DNA from: an uncultured Bacillota bacterium
GTDB taxonomy: Bacteria; Bacillota; Clostridia; Christensenellales; UBA1242
Direction: 5' to 3'
NCBI GenBank assembly: GCA_949296805.1
Contig: CASFPO010000025.1
Coordinates: 1 to 40,347 of the forward strand
DNA: 40,347 nucleotides
A program made the translations under genes and the position numbers. Positions 26,178 through 34,426 of the stretch are shown here, in pieces. Positions within the stretch are counted from its first letter, which is position 1. Every line of letters starts with the position of its first letter. The notes beneath the pieces were generated by a model. It ran no database searches. It was not told the DNA's origin and worked only from the letters and a program-made list of their open reading frames with translations.

Positions 26178-26193
26178 GCAAGCGGAAGCTTGC
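26178..26193 (+). promoter_or_regulatory. GGAA-tetraloop hairpin, candidate anti-terminator
   Basis: GCAAGC-GGAA-GCTTGC forms a stable tetraloop hairpin. Its 3' arm is also the 5' arm of the terminator-like stem at 26186-26212, so the two structures exclude each other. Confidence 0.45.
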
Positions 26194-26212
26194 AAAAAAG
26201 TGCAAGCTTTTT
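26186..26212 (+). terminator. Internal terminator-like hairpin in the rpsL leader
   Basis: AAGCTTGCA at 26186-26194, loop AAAAAG, TGCAAGCTT at 26201-26209, then a T-run ending at 26212. It is followed by a further hairpin, TTTTTAAG-GGA-CTTAAAAA, at 26218-26236. Confidence 0.5.
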
Positions 26213-26345
26213 AAAAATTTTTAAGGGACTTAAAAATTTTGCTTTCAATCGCATAGCAGACCAAATTGCCGATTCGCAATACGTTGCGAAGTTGCACATT
26301 CAGTGCAATCGTGTTGTTCATGTTTTACAGTGAAAAGCATTTTTT

Positions 26346-26378
26346 ATGCACGGCAACAGCAATAGTCGTGCATTTTTT
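26346..26378 (+). terminator. Leader terminator just upstream of rpsL
   Basis: ATGCACG at 26346-26352 pairs with CGTGCAT at 26367-26373 and runs into T6 (26373-26378), about 46 bases before the rpsL start. An overlapping GCAT/ATGC alternative pairing at about 26338-26350 could disrupt it. Confidence 0.6.
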
Positions 26379-26424
26379 AATCGACAAAAATATCTCATAA
26401 TGGATGAGTTAAAAGGGGAAGGGT

Positions 26425-26805
26425 ATGCCTACAATCAATCAGCTTGTAAGAAAGGGAAGAATGACTTTTGAGAAAAAGTCAAAAGCTCCACTGCTTGAAG
26501 AGTGTCCTCAAAAGAGAGGAGTTTGTCTTTCTGTTAGAACAGCTACACCAAAAAAGCCTAACTCAGCGCTTCGTAAGATAGCAAGGGTTAAGTTTTCAAA
26601 TGGGACTGAGGGTACTTGCTATATTCCAGGCGAAGGCCATAACCTTCAAGAGCACAGCGTTGTTCTTGTAAGGGGCGGAAGAGTTAAGGACCTACCAGGT
26701 GTAAGATATCACATTATTCGTGGTACACTTGATACAGCAGGTGTTCAAAACAGAAAACAAGGTCGTTCTAAATATGGAACAAAGCGTCCTAAGAAAACAA
26801 AATAG
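26425..26805 (+). CDS. rpsL: 30S ribosomal protein S12
   Basis: The 126-residue protein is S12, part of the decoding centre. [12 protein letters not shown], the loop [11 protein letters not shown] (around residues 41-51) and [10 protein letters not shown] with [14 protein letters not shown] are invariant family sequence. The lysines at the positions where streptomycin resistance changes arise are the wild-type residues. AAGGGGAAGGG precedes the ATG. It opens the operon with rpsG and fusA, behind the long leader. Confidence 0.99.
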   Translation: MPTINQLVRKGRMTFEKKSKAPLLEECPQKRGVCLSVRTATPKKPNSALRKIARVKFSNGTEGTCYIPGEGHNLQEHSVVLVRGGRVKDLPGVRYHIIRGTLDTAGVQNRKQGRSKYGTKRPKKTK

Positions 26806-26857
26806 CTTAGTGACAACTAATTAAAGCTACAAATACTTTATTAAAAGGAGAAACAAA

Positions 26858-27331
26858 ATGCCAAGAAGAAATAGTGCTGTTAAAAAAGAAGTTCTACCTG
26901 ATCCAATTTACAATAGCAAAGTTGTTACTAAACTTGTAAATCAAGTAATGGAATCTGGTAAAAAAGGACTTGCACAAAGAATAGTTTATGGTGCATTTGA
27001 CATTGTAAAAGAAAAGGCTGGGCAAGAGCCTCTTGAGGTGTTTACAACTGCTCTTGAAAATGTAAAGCCTGTACTTGAAACAAAATCAAGGCGTGTGGGC
27101 GGTGCAACTTACCAAGTACCTATGGAAATTAGACCTGAAAGACGCCAAACTCTTGCAATCAGATGGCTAGTTAGTTTTGCAAGAAAAAGAAGCGGAGAGC
27201 GTGGAATGGAAGCAAAGCTTGCTGGAGAAATTCTTGATGCTTTCAATTCGACTGGTGCGTCTATTAAAAGGCGTGACGAAATGCACAGAATGGCTGAAGC
27301 AAACAAAGCATTTGCTCACTTTAAGTGGTAA
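26858..27331 (+). CDS. rpsG: 30S ribosomal protein S7
   Basis: This 157-residue primary 16S rRNA-binding protein organises the head of the small subunit. [35 protein letters not shown] and [15 protein letters not shown] are canonical. In other bacteria S7 is the translational repressor of this operon; whether that holds here, given the attenuator-like leader, is open. AAAGGAG lies 8 bases before the ATG, and the gene sits 52 bases after rpsL. Confidence 0.99.
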   Translation: MPRRNSAVKKEVLPDPIYNSKVVTKLVNQVMESGKKGLAQRIVYGAFDIVKEKAGQEPLEVFTTALENVKPVLETKSRRVGGATYQVPMEIRPERRQTLAIRWLVSFARKRSGERGMEAKLAGEILDAFNSTGASIKRRDEMHRMAEANKAFAHFKW

Positions 27332-27426
27332 AATACAAAGTTTTTGTTTGGAAAGCGTAAAAATTTAACAACTTATGGCTTATATCCCCATAAATATGGA
27401 TATAAATTTAATTAGGAGAAAATATT

Positions 27427-29499
27427 ATGGCAAGTAATCTAGATATGACTAGAAACGTTGGTATTATGGCTCACATCGATGCTGGTAAGACTACCACAAC
27501 AGAGCGTATTTTGTTCTATACTGGCAAGTCTCACAAAATCGGAGAGGTTCATGATGGCGAAGCTACGATGGACTGGATGGCTCAAGAGCAAGAGCGTGGT
27601 ATTACCATCACTTCTGCTTGTACCACTTGCACATGGAAAGGACACAAAATCAACATTATCGACACTCCAGGACACGTTGACTTTACCATTGAGGTTGAAC
27701 GTTCTCTTAAAGTTCTTGATGGTGCTGTGCTTGTACTTTCTGCTCGTGATACTGTTCAGCCACAAACTGAAACCGTTTGGCGCCAAGCTACAAAGTACAA
27801 AGTGCCAACAATTATCTATGTAAACAAGATGGATAGAGACGCTGCAGATTTTTATAAATGTCTTGAGTCTATTAGAAACAGACTTAAAACAAATCCGCTC
27901 GCTATTCAACTTCCTATCGGAGAGGCTGAAACCTTTTCCGGTATTATAAACCTTCTTACTATGAAGGCTGAAATTTATAAAGATGACTTTGGAAAAGAAA
28001 TTGAAATTACTGATATTCCAGCTGACTATAAAGAAAAAGCTGAAAAATATCATAATGAGCTTGTTGAAAAGGTTGTTGAAACTGATGATGCTCTTCTCGA
28101 AAGATATTTTGAGGGAGAAGAAATCTCTATTGATGAACTTAAAAAGGCAATAAGAAAAGCTACAATCTCAAAAACTTTAGTGCCAGTACTTTGCGGTTCA
28201 TCATATAAAAATAAAGGTGTTCAAATGCTCCTTGATGCAATGGTTGATTATCTTCCAAGCCCTCTTGATATTGACCATATCACAGGCGTTAACCCTGACA
28301 CTGGCGAAACTGAGACTAGGGCTCCAGACGAAAACGCTCCTCTTGCTGGGCTTGCTTTCAAGATTATGACTGACCCTTATGTGGGTGGACTTACATTCTT
28401 CCGTGTTTATAGCGGAAAATTGACTGCTGGCTCTTACGTTTACAACTCAAACACTGGCAAGACAGAAAGAGTTGGACGTCTTATCCGTATGCACTCCAAT
28501 ACTCGTCAAGAAATTAATGAGGTTGGAGCTGGAGATATCGCAGCTATCGTTGGTCTTAAAGACACCGTCACTGGACACACTCTGTGTGATGAGAAGCATC
28601 CTATCAGACTTGAAAGTATGGAATTCCCTGAGCCTGTTATTCAGCTGGCTATCGAACCTAAAACAAAGGATATGCAAGAAAAAATGGCTCTTGCTCTTGC
28701 TAAACTTTCTAGAGAAGATCCTTCCTTTAGGGTATCAACTAATCAAGAAACAGGGCAAACCTTAATCGCTGGAATGGGCGAACTCCACCTTGAAATTATA
28801 GTTGATAGACTTTTAAGAGAGTTTAAAGTTGAAGCTACAGTTGGTAAACCTCAAGTTAGCTATCGTGAGGCTATCAAGAAAGCTGTTAGAGCTGAAGGTA
28901 AATTCATCCGTCAAAGCGGTGGTAAAGGTCAATACGGTCACGTTGTTGTTGAAATGGAACCTCTCCCTGCTGGCTCTGGCTTTGAATTTGTTGATAAGAC
29001 CGTTGGTGGTTCTGTTCCAAAAGAATACATCCCTGCAGTAAATGCTGGTTTTGCAGAGGCTCGTATGAACGGTGTCATTGCTGGATATGAAACTGTTGAC
29101 TTTAGAGTTACTCTCGTTGACGGTTCTTATCACGAAGTTGACTCTTCTGAAATGGCATTCAAAATTGCAGGTTCTATGGCGTTCCAAGAGGGAGCTAAGA
29201 AGGCTGACCCTGTTATCCTTGAACCTATAATGAAGGTATCTGTAGAAGTGCCTGATGAATATCTTGGAACAGTTATGGGTAACCTAACCTCTCGTCGTGG
29301 TATGCTTACCGGCAATGAATCTGTTGCAGGAGTGCAAATTGTTAACGCCGAAGTTCCACTTGCTGAAATGTTCGGCTATGCAACTGATCTTCGTTCTCAA
29401 ACACAGGGCAGAGGCAACTATGTTATGGAACCTCTTCGTTATCAAGAAGTTCCAAAATCGGTAGCTGCTCAAATCATCGGAGAAAGAGCTAAACAATAA
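27427..29499 (+). CDS. fusA: Elongation factor G
   Basis: This 690-residue translocase GTPase has G1 [15 protein letters not shown], a switch I region with [17 protein letters not shown] (G3) and VNKMDR (G4), followed by domains II to V of normal length. [15 protein letters not shown] and [12 protein letters not shown] mark domains III and IV. It belongs to the rpsL operon, with AGGAG before the ATG. Long open frames on the opposite strand through this gene are shadows of its codon bias. Confidence 0.99.
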   Translation: MASNLDMTRNVGIMAHIDAGKTTTTERILFYTGKSHKIGEVHDGEATMDWMAQEQERGITITSACTTCTWKGHKINIIDTPGHVDFTIEVERSLKVLDGAVLVLSARDTVQPQTETVWRQATKYKVPTIIYVNKMDRDAADFYKCLESIRNRLKTNPLAIQLPIGEAETFSGIINLLTMKAEIYKDDFGKEIEITDIPADYKEKAEKYHNELVEKVVETDDALLERYFEGEEISIDELKKAIRKATISKTLVPVLCGSSYKNKGVQMLLDAMVDYLPSPLDIDHITGVNPDTGETETRAPDENAPLAGLAFKIMTDPYVGGLTFFRVYSGKLTAGSYVYNSNTGKTERVGRLIRMHSNTRQEINEVGAGDIAAIVGLKDTVTGHTLCDEKHPIRLESMEFPEPVIQLAIEPKTKDMQEKMALALAKLSREDPSFRVSTNQETGQTLIAGMGELHLEIIVDRLLREFKVEATVGKPQVSYREAIKKAVRAEGKFIRQSGGKGQYGHVVVEMEPLPAGSGFEFVDKTVGGSVPKEYIPAVNAGFAEARMNGVIAGYETVDFRVTLVDGSYHEVDSSEMAFKIAGSMAFQEGAKKADPVILEPIMKVSVEVPDEYLGTVMGNLTSRRGMLTGNESVAGVQIVNAEVPLAEMFGYATDLRSQTQGRGNYVMEPLRYQEVPKSVAAQIIGERAKQ

Positions 29500-29599
29500 A
29501 TATTGCTTTGATAACTAATAAATCTTTTAAATTTTATCAAATAGAAATGTTTTAATAACAATTTCTTTAACTTAATTGATAAAATATTGAAAAAACATT

Positions 29600-29627
29600 T
29601 TGAAATTAAATTAAAATATGCTAAAAT
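29600..29627 (+). promoter_or_regulatory. Promoter of tuf
   Basis: TTGAAA at 29600-29605, a 16-base spacer, and TAAAAT at 29622-29627 preceded by TGC (extended -10). This lets tuf be expressed independently of the rpsL operon. Confidence 0.65.
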
Positions 29628-29677
29628 ACCCTTAGCAAAAAAACGAAAACTAATTAATTAAAAAGGAGAATATTAAA

Positions 29678-30865
29678 ATGGCAGAAGCTTATGTTAGATC
29701 TAAGCCACACGTAAACGTTGGTACAATTGGTCACGTTGACCATGGTAAAACAACCCTTACAGCCGCAATCACTATGATTTACGGTACTCAAAAAATGAGA
29801 TATGATGAAATTGATAAAGCTCCAGAAGAGAGAGCTAGAGGTATTACTATTAATACCGCACACGTAGAGTATGAGACAGCTAAAAGACACTATGCTCACG
29901 TTGACTGTCCGGGACACGCAGACTATGTAAAAAATATGATTACTGGTGCTGCTCAAATGGACGGAGCTATCCTTGTTGTTGCTGCAACTGATGGTCCTAT
30001 GCCTCAAACTAGAGAGCATATCCTTCTTGCAAGACAAGTAGGCGTTCCTTATATCGTTGTGTTTATGAACAAAACTGATATGGTTGACGACCCTGAACTT
30101 CTTGAACTTGTTGAGATGGAAATTAGAGACCTTCTTACTGAATATGGATTCCCTGGAGATAAGACTCCTATTATTAAAGGATCTGCTCTTAAAGCACTTG
30201 AAGCTGCTCAAGCTGGTGAAGTTAACACCCCTGCTTGTGACTGCATTAGAGAACTTATGGATGCACTTGACAGCTATATCCCAGAGCCAGAAAGAGAGAC
30301 TGATAAGCCTTTCTTGATGCCTGTTGAAGATGTATTTACAATCACTGGTCGTGGTACTGTTGCAACTGGTAGAGTAGAGCGTGGATCAGTTAAAATTGGA
30401 GACACTGTTGAAATTGTTGGCCTTGGTCAATCTAAACAAACAGTTGTTACTGGCGTAGAGATGTTCCACAAGTCACTTGACGCTGCTATTGCAGGAGATA
30501 ATGCAGGACTTCTTCTTCGAGGAATTCAAAGAAACGAAATCGAAAAAGGTCAAGTTCTTTGCAAACCAGGTTCAATCAAGCCTCACACTAAATTTACTGC
30601 ACGTGTGTATGTATTAAAGAAAGAGGAAGGCGGACGTCATACTCCATTCTTCAATGGATATAGACCTCAATTCTTCTTCAGAACAACTGACGTTACAGGT
30701 GTTATTGAACTTGAAAAAGGTGTTGAGATGGTTATGCCTGGCGACCATGTTGATATGACAATTACTCTTATCAACCCAGTTGCTATTGAGCAGGGACTTC
30801 GTTTCGCTATCCGTGAAGGTGGCAGAACTGTAGGTTCAGGTGTAGTTTCAACAATCGTTGAATAA
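29678..30865 (+). CDS. tuf: Elongation factor Tu
   Basis: This 395-residue GTPase delivers aminoacyl-tRNA to the ribosome. [15 protein letters not shown], the switch I region [27 protein letters not shown] and NKTDM are the G motifs; [11 protein letters not shown] opens domain II. G4 reads NKTDM where most EF-Tu proteins have NKCDM, a tolerated change. AAAGGAG precedes the ATG. A long terminator follows. Confidence 0.99.
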   Translation: MAEAYVRSKPHVNVGTIGHVDHGKTTLTAAITMIYGTQKMRYDEIDKAPEERARGITINTAHVEYETAKRHYAHVDCPGHADYVKNMITGAAQMDGAILVVAATDGPMPQTREHILLARQVGVPYIVVFMNKTDMVDDPELLELVEMEIRDLLTEYGFPGDKTPIIKGSALKALEAAQAGEVNTPACDCIRELMDALDSYIPEPERETDKPFLMPVEDVFTITGRGTVATGRVERGSVKIGDTVEIVGLGQSKQTVVTGVEMFHKSLDAAIAGDNAGLLLRGIQRNEIEKGQVLCKPGSIKPHTKFTARVYVLKKEEGGRHTPFFNGYRPQFFFRTTDVTGVIELEKGVEMVMPGDHVDMTITLINPVAIEQGLRFAIREGGRTVGSGVVSTIVE

Positions 30866-30922
30866 TTTTGATAAAAATTTAATTAATCTACTATAAAAAT
30901 ATAATGTATTATAAAGCAAATC

Positions 30923-30969
30923 AAAGCATATACTGCGAAAGTGCACATCGCAAAAGTATATGCTTTTTT
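30923..30969 (+). terminator. Intrinsic terminator after tuf
   Basis: AAAGCATATACT at 30923-30934 pairs with AGTATATGCTTT at 30955-30966, with an inner GCGA/TCGC helix, and ends in T7. This is a long, stable stem. Confidence 0.9.
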
Positions 30970-31104
30970 TGTTATCCTTATGCAAAAATAAGGTCTTGAT
31001 ATTTTTATTTTATTAAAATAGTTAAATTTTGGTAAATTAGGTAGGTTTAATGATAGCCTAATTTATTTTTCGTGAAGATTTTGCATTTACAATTGTGCTT
31101 TTTC

Positions 31105-31133
31105 TTGATATTGTTTTTTTTATTTGTTATAAT
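31105..31133 (+). promoter_or_regulatory. Promoter of the sepF-lspA-rluD operon
   Basis: TTGATA at 31105-31110, a 17-base spacer and TATAAT at 31128-31133. AAAAAGGA follows before the ATG at 31153, giving a leader of only about 13 bases. Confidence 0.8.
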
Positions 31134-31152
31134 ATAAAAAAGGAATTTTGTT

Positions 31153-31518
31153 ATGAGTTTTATGGGGAAAATTTTTAAAGTTTTAGGATTTGAAAGTGAA
31201 AGTAAGGTTAAAAAAACTAAATCTAACACAAAAGCTTCATATGATCTTGGAACGGCTAAAGGTAAAAGAAGAGTAGAGGATATAGATGGTGTTCCAGTAT
31301 ATTACCCAGAAACCTTCGAGCAAGCAAGGGAGTTTATTGAATTTGCAAAACAGAAAAAAGCGATAATTATTTCAATTGAAAATTGTGAGGGAGAAGTTGC
31401 TGGGCATATACTAGATTACATAAAGGGATTTTGTTATGGTGCAAATGCCAAGTTTATTCCTTTAAATGATAATAAATTATATCTATTACTACCGGAGGGT
31501 ATGGAAGTTGAAGAATAA
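31153..31518 (+). CDS. sepF: Cell division protein SepF
   Basis: This 121-residue protein fits SepF: an N-terminal membrane-binding amphipathic start (MSFMGKIFKVLGF), a short polar linker, and a C-terminal domain beginning near VPVYYPETFEQAREFIEFAK and including IISIENCEGEVAGHILDYIKGFCYGANAKF. SepF polymerises into rings that bundle FtsZ and anchor it to the membrane. It is unlinked from ftsZ here but co-directional with lspA, whose start lies inside its 3' end. ATG 31162 is a possible alternative start. Confidence 0.88.
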   Translation: MSFMGKIFKVLGFESESKVKKTKSNTKASYDLGTAKGKRRVEDIDGVPVYYPETFEQAREFIEFAKQKKAIIISIENCEGEVAGHILDYIKGFCYGANAKFIPLNDNKLYLLLPEGMEVEE

Positions 31519-32284
31519 TAAAAGGTTAATTTTATCCATCAGCCTTGCTGTTGGGCTTTTTGTGATTTTGCTAATATTTGATTTATTAAGTAAACATTTT
31601 GCCTTTAAAGCTCTGCAAAATGTTGACGATAGTAAGGATTTTATTCCAGGTTTTATAAATTTTGTACATGTTGAAAACACAGGTGCAGCGTGGGGAATGC
31701 TTTCAGACAGTACGATTGTATTAATATTGGCATCAATTTTTATTATAGGCTTATTTATTTGGTTTTTTATTTTTAGGTTGCAAAAACACAAAAACAACAC
31801 TTCACTTCTATTAGGTGTGGGTACAGGTTTTATAACTAGTGGATGTTTTGGTAATCTTATAGACCGAATTGCCTTTGGTTATGTTAGGGATTTTATTAAT
31901 TTGCAATTTATGAAATTTCCAGTTTTTAATGTGGCTGATGTTTGTTTAACTGTTGGTGTGACTTTATTGCTGATATATTTTCTTTTTTGTTTTAATAAAG
32001 AGGATGAATATTGGGAAATAGTGCAAAGTAAGGTAAAAAAATTTAAAGACTTAAGGGAGATTACTAAGCAAGATCAGGATGTTATAAGATTCTCAAGCAA
32101 TAAAGACGAAATTTATGACTCATCGAAAAAAAAAGATAATATGCAAGAAAATGATGGCATCAATATAGATAAAAATAATATGTCAAACGCTCAAAATAAA
32201 ACTAAAGAGCAGATGGAAAATAACGAAATAACACAGCAAAGCAAAAAGTCTAACGATACAAATGGTGATAGTGATGCAAGGTAA
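31508..32284 (+). CDS. lspA: Lipoprotein signal peptidase with long hydrophilic tail
   Basis: This 258-residue signal peptidase II cleaves lipid-modified prolipoproteins in the membrane. Four hydrophobic helices lie within residues 7-161. The catalytic aspartates are D119 in NLIDR and D144 in FNVADV, with the ENTGAAWG motif at 56-63. The family is normally about 150-170 residues; residues 163-258 form an extra charged, Asn/Lys/Gln-rich, probably disordered cytoplasmic tail. The start is a TTG at 31508, 8 bases after GGAGGG; the ATG at 31466 lies deep in sepF without a ribosome binding site. It overlaps sepF by 11 bases and rluD also by 11. Confidence 0.9.
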   Translation: MKNNKRLILSISLAVGLFVILLIFDLLSKHFAFKALQNVDDSKDFIPGFINFVHVENTGAAWGMLSDSTIVLILASIFIIGLFIWFFIFRLQKHKNNTSLLLGVGTGFITSGCFGNLIDRIAFGYVRDFINLQFMKFPVFNVADVCLTVGVTLLLIYFLFCFNKEDEYWEIVQSKVKKFKDLREITKQDQDVIRFSSNKDEIYDSSKKKDNMQENDGINIDKNNMSNAQNKTKEQMENNEITQQSKKSNDTNGDSDAR

Positions 32285-33176
32285 ATTTACTATATCCTCC
32301 CAAGAAAAGGATAATAGATTTGATGTTATCCTTTATAGTCATTTTAATGAAATGACTCGCTCTCATCTTAAAAAGCTGATAGATGCGGGGAATATCCTTT
32401 TGAATGGCAAAAAATGTAAAGCGGGAGAAAAATTAAAAGAAGGGGATGTTGTTTCATATGACTTTGAAGAAGTAAAACCCTTAAATGTGTCTGCCGAGAA
32501 TATAGAGTTTGAAATAGTTTATCAAGATCAAGACATTATTGTTATTAACAAACCTCAGGGGCTAGTTGTCCATCCTTGCTCTTCTACAAAAAGTGGGACA
32601 CTGGTAAATGGGCTTTTATATAAGATTAAAGATTTAAGTGGGATAAATGGCGTTTTAAGACCTGGTATTGTACACAGACTTGATAAAAATACATCTGGCT
32701 TAATGGTAGTAGCTAAAAATGACCTTGCGCATATTTCGCTTGCCAAACAAATTAAAGATAAAACTTGCAAGCGTCAATATCTAGCTCTTTGCGAAGGAGT
32801 ATTTGGCAAACCTGATGGGAAAATAGAAACTTTTATTGAACGTAGTAAGTCAGACAGAAAAAAAATGGCAGTGTCAGAAAAAGGCAAAATTGCTATTACA
32901 AACTATAGAGTAATCAAAGTATTCCCTAATTCAAGAAAAAGTTTGGTAGAATTTTCTTTAGAAACTGGCAGAACTCATCAAATTCGTGTCCATTGTAAAA
33001 TGATTAATCATCCTATTATTGGCGATGATGTATATGGGAAAGCAGATAAACGCCTTAATGGGCAATTATTGCATTCGTATAAAATGTCTTTTATACATCC
33101 TAGAACATTACAGAAAATGCAATTTGAAATAGAGCTTCCAGATTATTTTAAAGATTATTTGCATAAATTAACATAA
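32274..33176 (+). CDS. rluD: RluD-family 23S rRNA pseudouridine synthase
   Basis: The protein, 300 residues from ATG 32274, isomerises specific uridines in 23S rRNA. An S4-like RNA-binding domain covers about residues 5-70 (SHLKKLIDAGNILLNG). The catalytic domain has VINKPQGLVVHP and HRLDKNTSGL with catalytic Asp137, and later FSLETGRTHQIRVH. GGTGAT at 32264-32269 can pair with the 16S tail and favours this start over ATG 32262, though neither site is strong. It overlaps lspA. The lspA-rluD pair is common in Bacillota. Confidence 0.93.
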   Translation: MQGKFTISSQEKDNRFDVILYSHFNEMTRSHLKKLIDAGNILLNGKKCKAGEKLKEGDVVSYDFEEVKPLNVSAENIEFEIVYQDQDIIVINKPQGLVVHPCSSTKSGTLVNGLLYKIKDLSGINGVLRPGIVHRLDKNTSGLMVVAKNDLAHISLAKQIKDKTCKRQYLALCEGVFGKPDGKIETFIERSKSDRKKMAVSEKGKIAITNYRVIKVFPNSRKSLVEFSLETGRTHQIRVHCKMINHPIIGDDVYGKADKRLNGQLLHSYKMSFIHPRTLQKMQFEIELPDYFKDYLHKLT

Positions 33177-33201
33177 AAAACGGCAAAAAGCCGTTTTTTT
33201 G
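33174..33201 (+). terminator. Intrinsic terminator after rluD
   Basis: AAAAAACGGC, loop AAAAA, GCCGTTTTTTT. The A and T tracts on both sides make it potentially bidirectional, so it may also end the minus-strand gene at 33290. Confidence 0.85.
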
Positions 33202-33289
33202 TTAAAATTTTGTTATTAATATTTATTATTTTATGCTATAAAATTTTTAACGAAATACTTTTAGTTTAAAATTAAAAGCAATATAAAAA

Positions 33290-33676
33290 TTAATTTTTAC
33301 CAGATACTTGAAATTCTGTTATCTCAATATTGCGTTTCTTTCTCTCCGTTTCAATCAAGTTTGAGATGGAAGCACGGACTTGGTATGGATTTTTAATATG
33401 TCTCATATGAAAAACTGGAGCATTAGCATCATTGCTTAAAATTTCTATTGTACCTGTTCCAAATATCTTATCATAAAAAGAAACAAACAAGGTTACATCA
33501 AGGCACCTATAAACATTTATTTCATCAATAACTGAATGGAAAAAACCTTTATGTCTAAAAAATTTGACCCATTGGCGACCTTTTTTAACAATATAATATC
33601 TATAAAAAGATAAAGGCAAACCAAATCTACGTTTTCTGTCTTTCCATAAAATTTCGCAATCTTTATCAAATTTCAT
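33290..33676 (-). CDS. PH-domain-like protein, tandem paralogue A
   Basis: This 128-residue protein is similar along its whole length to the next gene on this strand: both start MKFDKDC, continue with RYYIVKK, QWVKxFxHKGFF, SVIDE, YRC-x-DVTLF, KIF-x-TGT and NPY-x-VR, and end with ITEF. The YRCxDVTLxxSxxxKIFxTGTIEILS pattern resembles the bacterial PH (YdbS/YdbT-like) domain. There is no signal peptide or membrane segment, unlike typical members. GGAG 5 bases before the ATG fixes the start at 33676; the frame to 33694 is not supported. It lies 39 bases downstream of paralogue B, so the two are probably co-transcribed. Function unknown. Confidence 0.78.
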   Translation of the reverse strand: MKFDKDCEILWKDRKRRFGLPLSFYRYYIVKKGRQWVKFFRHKGFFHSVIDEINVYRCLDVTLFVSFYDKIFGTGTIEILSNDANAPVFHMRHIKNPYQVRASISNLIETERKKRNIEITEFQVSGKN

Positions 33677-33715
33677 AAAAACTCCAGTACACAAAAGAAA
33701 ATTTTAGTATTGTAT

Positions 33716-34087
33716 TTATTGAAATTCTGTAATCCCAACATGTTTTTTGCGTCTTTCAACTTCTATTAATCCAGAGATAAGGTCTCGTACATTATAGGGA
33801 TTTGCAATATGTTTAAAATAAAAAGTTGGCGAGCTTTCATCACTGGAAGATATTTCAAGAGTGCCTGTTTTAAATATTTTGTCGGAAAATGATTGAAATA
33901 AAGTTACGTCAATACATCTATAGATATTTACTTCATCAATAACAGAGCTGAAAAACCCTTTATGTTTAAAACATTTTACCCATTGTCCTTCTTTTTTTAC
34001 TATATAATATCTTGTAAAGGATATTGGCAAGCCCCAGAAACGTTTTCTATCATGCCATATCACGTCGCAATCCTTATCAAATTTCAT
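33716..34087 (-). CDS. PH-domain-like protein, tandem paralogue B
   Basis: This 123-residue soluble protein is the upstream member of the tandem pair. CIDVTLFQSFSDKIFKTGTL, then a serine/aspartate-rich turn, a HIANPY motif and a final basic helix (EVERRKKH) match the bacterial PH-domain pattern. AGGAGGTAGT lies directly before the ATG. The two copies differ at many positions, so the duplication is old. Interaction with lipids or proteins is possible by analogy with PH folds, but not shown. Confidence 0.78.
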   Translation of the reverse strand: MKFDKDCDVIWHDRKRFWGLPISFTRYYIVKKEGQWVKCFKHKGFFSSVIDEVNIYRCIDVTLFQSFSDKIFKTGTLEISSSDESSPTFYFKHIANPYNVRDLISGLIEVERRKKHVGITEFQ

Positions 34088-34148
34088 ACTACCTCCTGTG
34101 ATTTTATTATATTTTAATTTAAAACCAGCAAAAAGTAAAGAGTTTTTT

Positions 34149-34186
34149 ATAAAAAATAGGCAAAAAGATGCAATCTTTTTACCTAT
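34149..34186 (-). terminator. Terminator of the cysteine-rich mini-protein gene
   Basis: On the minus strand, an ATAGGT-AAAAAGAT arm pairs with ATCTTTTT-GCCTAT and is followed by T6. It lies 40 bases past the stop of the gene at 34226. Confidence 0.7.
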
Positions 34187-34225
34187 GTAATGTGTGATTT
34201 AAGGGGATATTAATTTACTAGAATA

Positions 34226-34426
34226 TTATTTACACGAGTTATTGCCACAGCAACCGCATAATAGCAATAGAATAAGCAGTGTGCAACAGTCCATTCCGCA
34301 ACTATTGTTGTTGCCACAAAGACATTGAAGAAGCAATATCCAGATTATAAGTGAGCAACAATCACATCCGCTGTTGCAACCATTATTGAAGCCCCCACCA
34401 CATGATGAGTTATTGAAAAAATTCAT
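34226..34426 (-). CDS. Cysteine-rich mini-protein with two similar halves
   Basis: This 66-residue protein contains 14 cysteines. After a short Asn/Gly-rich start it has two similar units: DCCSLIIWILLLQCLCGNNN then SC, and DCCTLLILLLLCGCCGNN then SC. Each unit is a CC pair, a hydrophobic run of about ten residues, a Cys cluster and a GNN-x-x-C end. AGGAGGAAC directly before the ATG and a terminator after the stop support it being expressed. The hydrophobic runs are short for membrane spans. A spore-coat, metal-binding or disulfide-linked structural role is possible; I do not recognise the family. Confidence 0.75.
   Translation of the reverse strand: MNFFNNSSCGGGFNNGCNSGCDCCSLIIWILLLQCLCGNNNSCGMDCCTLLILLLLCGCCGNNSCK

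Larger units (their letters stand above)
26014..26424 (+). ncRNA. Long structured leader of the rpsL operon, probable attenuator
   Basis: No ORF of note is present. In order, the leader holds: an 11-bp stem TATACTAAAAT/ATTTTAGTATA (26050-26093); a broken stem AAGC..AAACAG/CTGTTT..GCTT (26111-26154); an 11-bp closing helix GCGATTGAAAG/CTTTCAATCGC (26167-26177 with 26242-26252) around several inner hairpins; TTCGCAA-TACG-TTGCGAA (26273-26290); TTGCAC/GTGCAA (26292-26308); and a stem with T-run at 26346-26378. Two inner hairpins compete for the same bases. I do not recognise a known riboswitch, T-box, 6S, tmRNA, SRP or RNase P RNA in it. Regulation of ribosomal protein synthesis by attenuation is inferred from architecture. 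Confidence 0.55.

Noticed and set aside
26014..26424. The rpsL leader as a T-box, 6S RNA, SRP RNA, tmRNA or RNase P RNA
   Set aside because: No GGGTGGNACCGCG T-box motif, no tRNA-like tmRNA ends, no conserved RNase P or SRP core sequences, and no single long 6S-type rod. It is left as an unassigned leader.
27439..28053. 204-codon ORF on the minus strand inside fusA
   Set aside because: It is fully antisense to a clear EF-G gene, has no ribosome binding site or recognisable motif, and follows from the codon bias of the sense gene.
29654..30211. 185-codon minus-strand ORF across the tuf start
   Set aside because: It is antisense to EF-Tu and its promoter and leader, low-complexity in Ser, Asn and Cys, with no ribosome binding site.
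33174..33201. Short repeats in A- and T-rich gaps as a CRISPR array
   Set aside because: They are single terminator palindromes. No regularly spaced direct repeats with unique spacers occur anywhere in the window.
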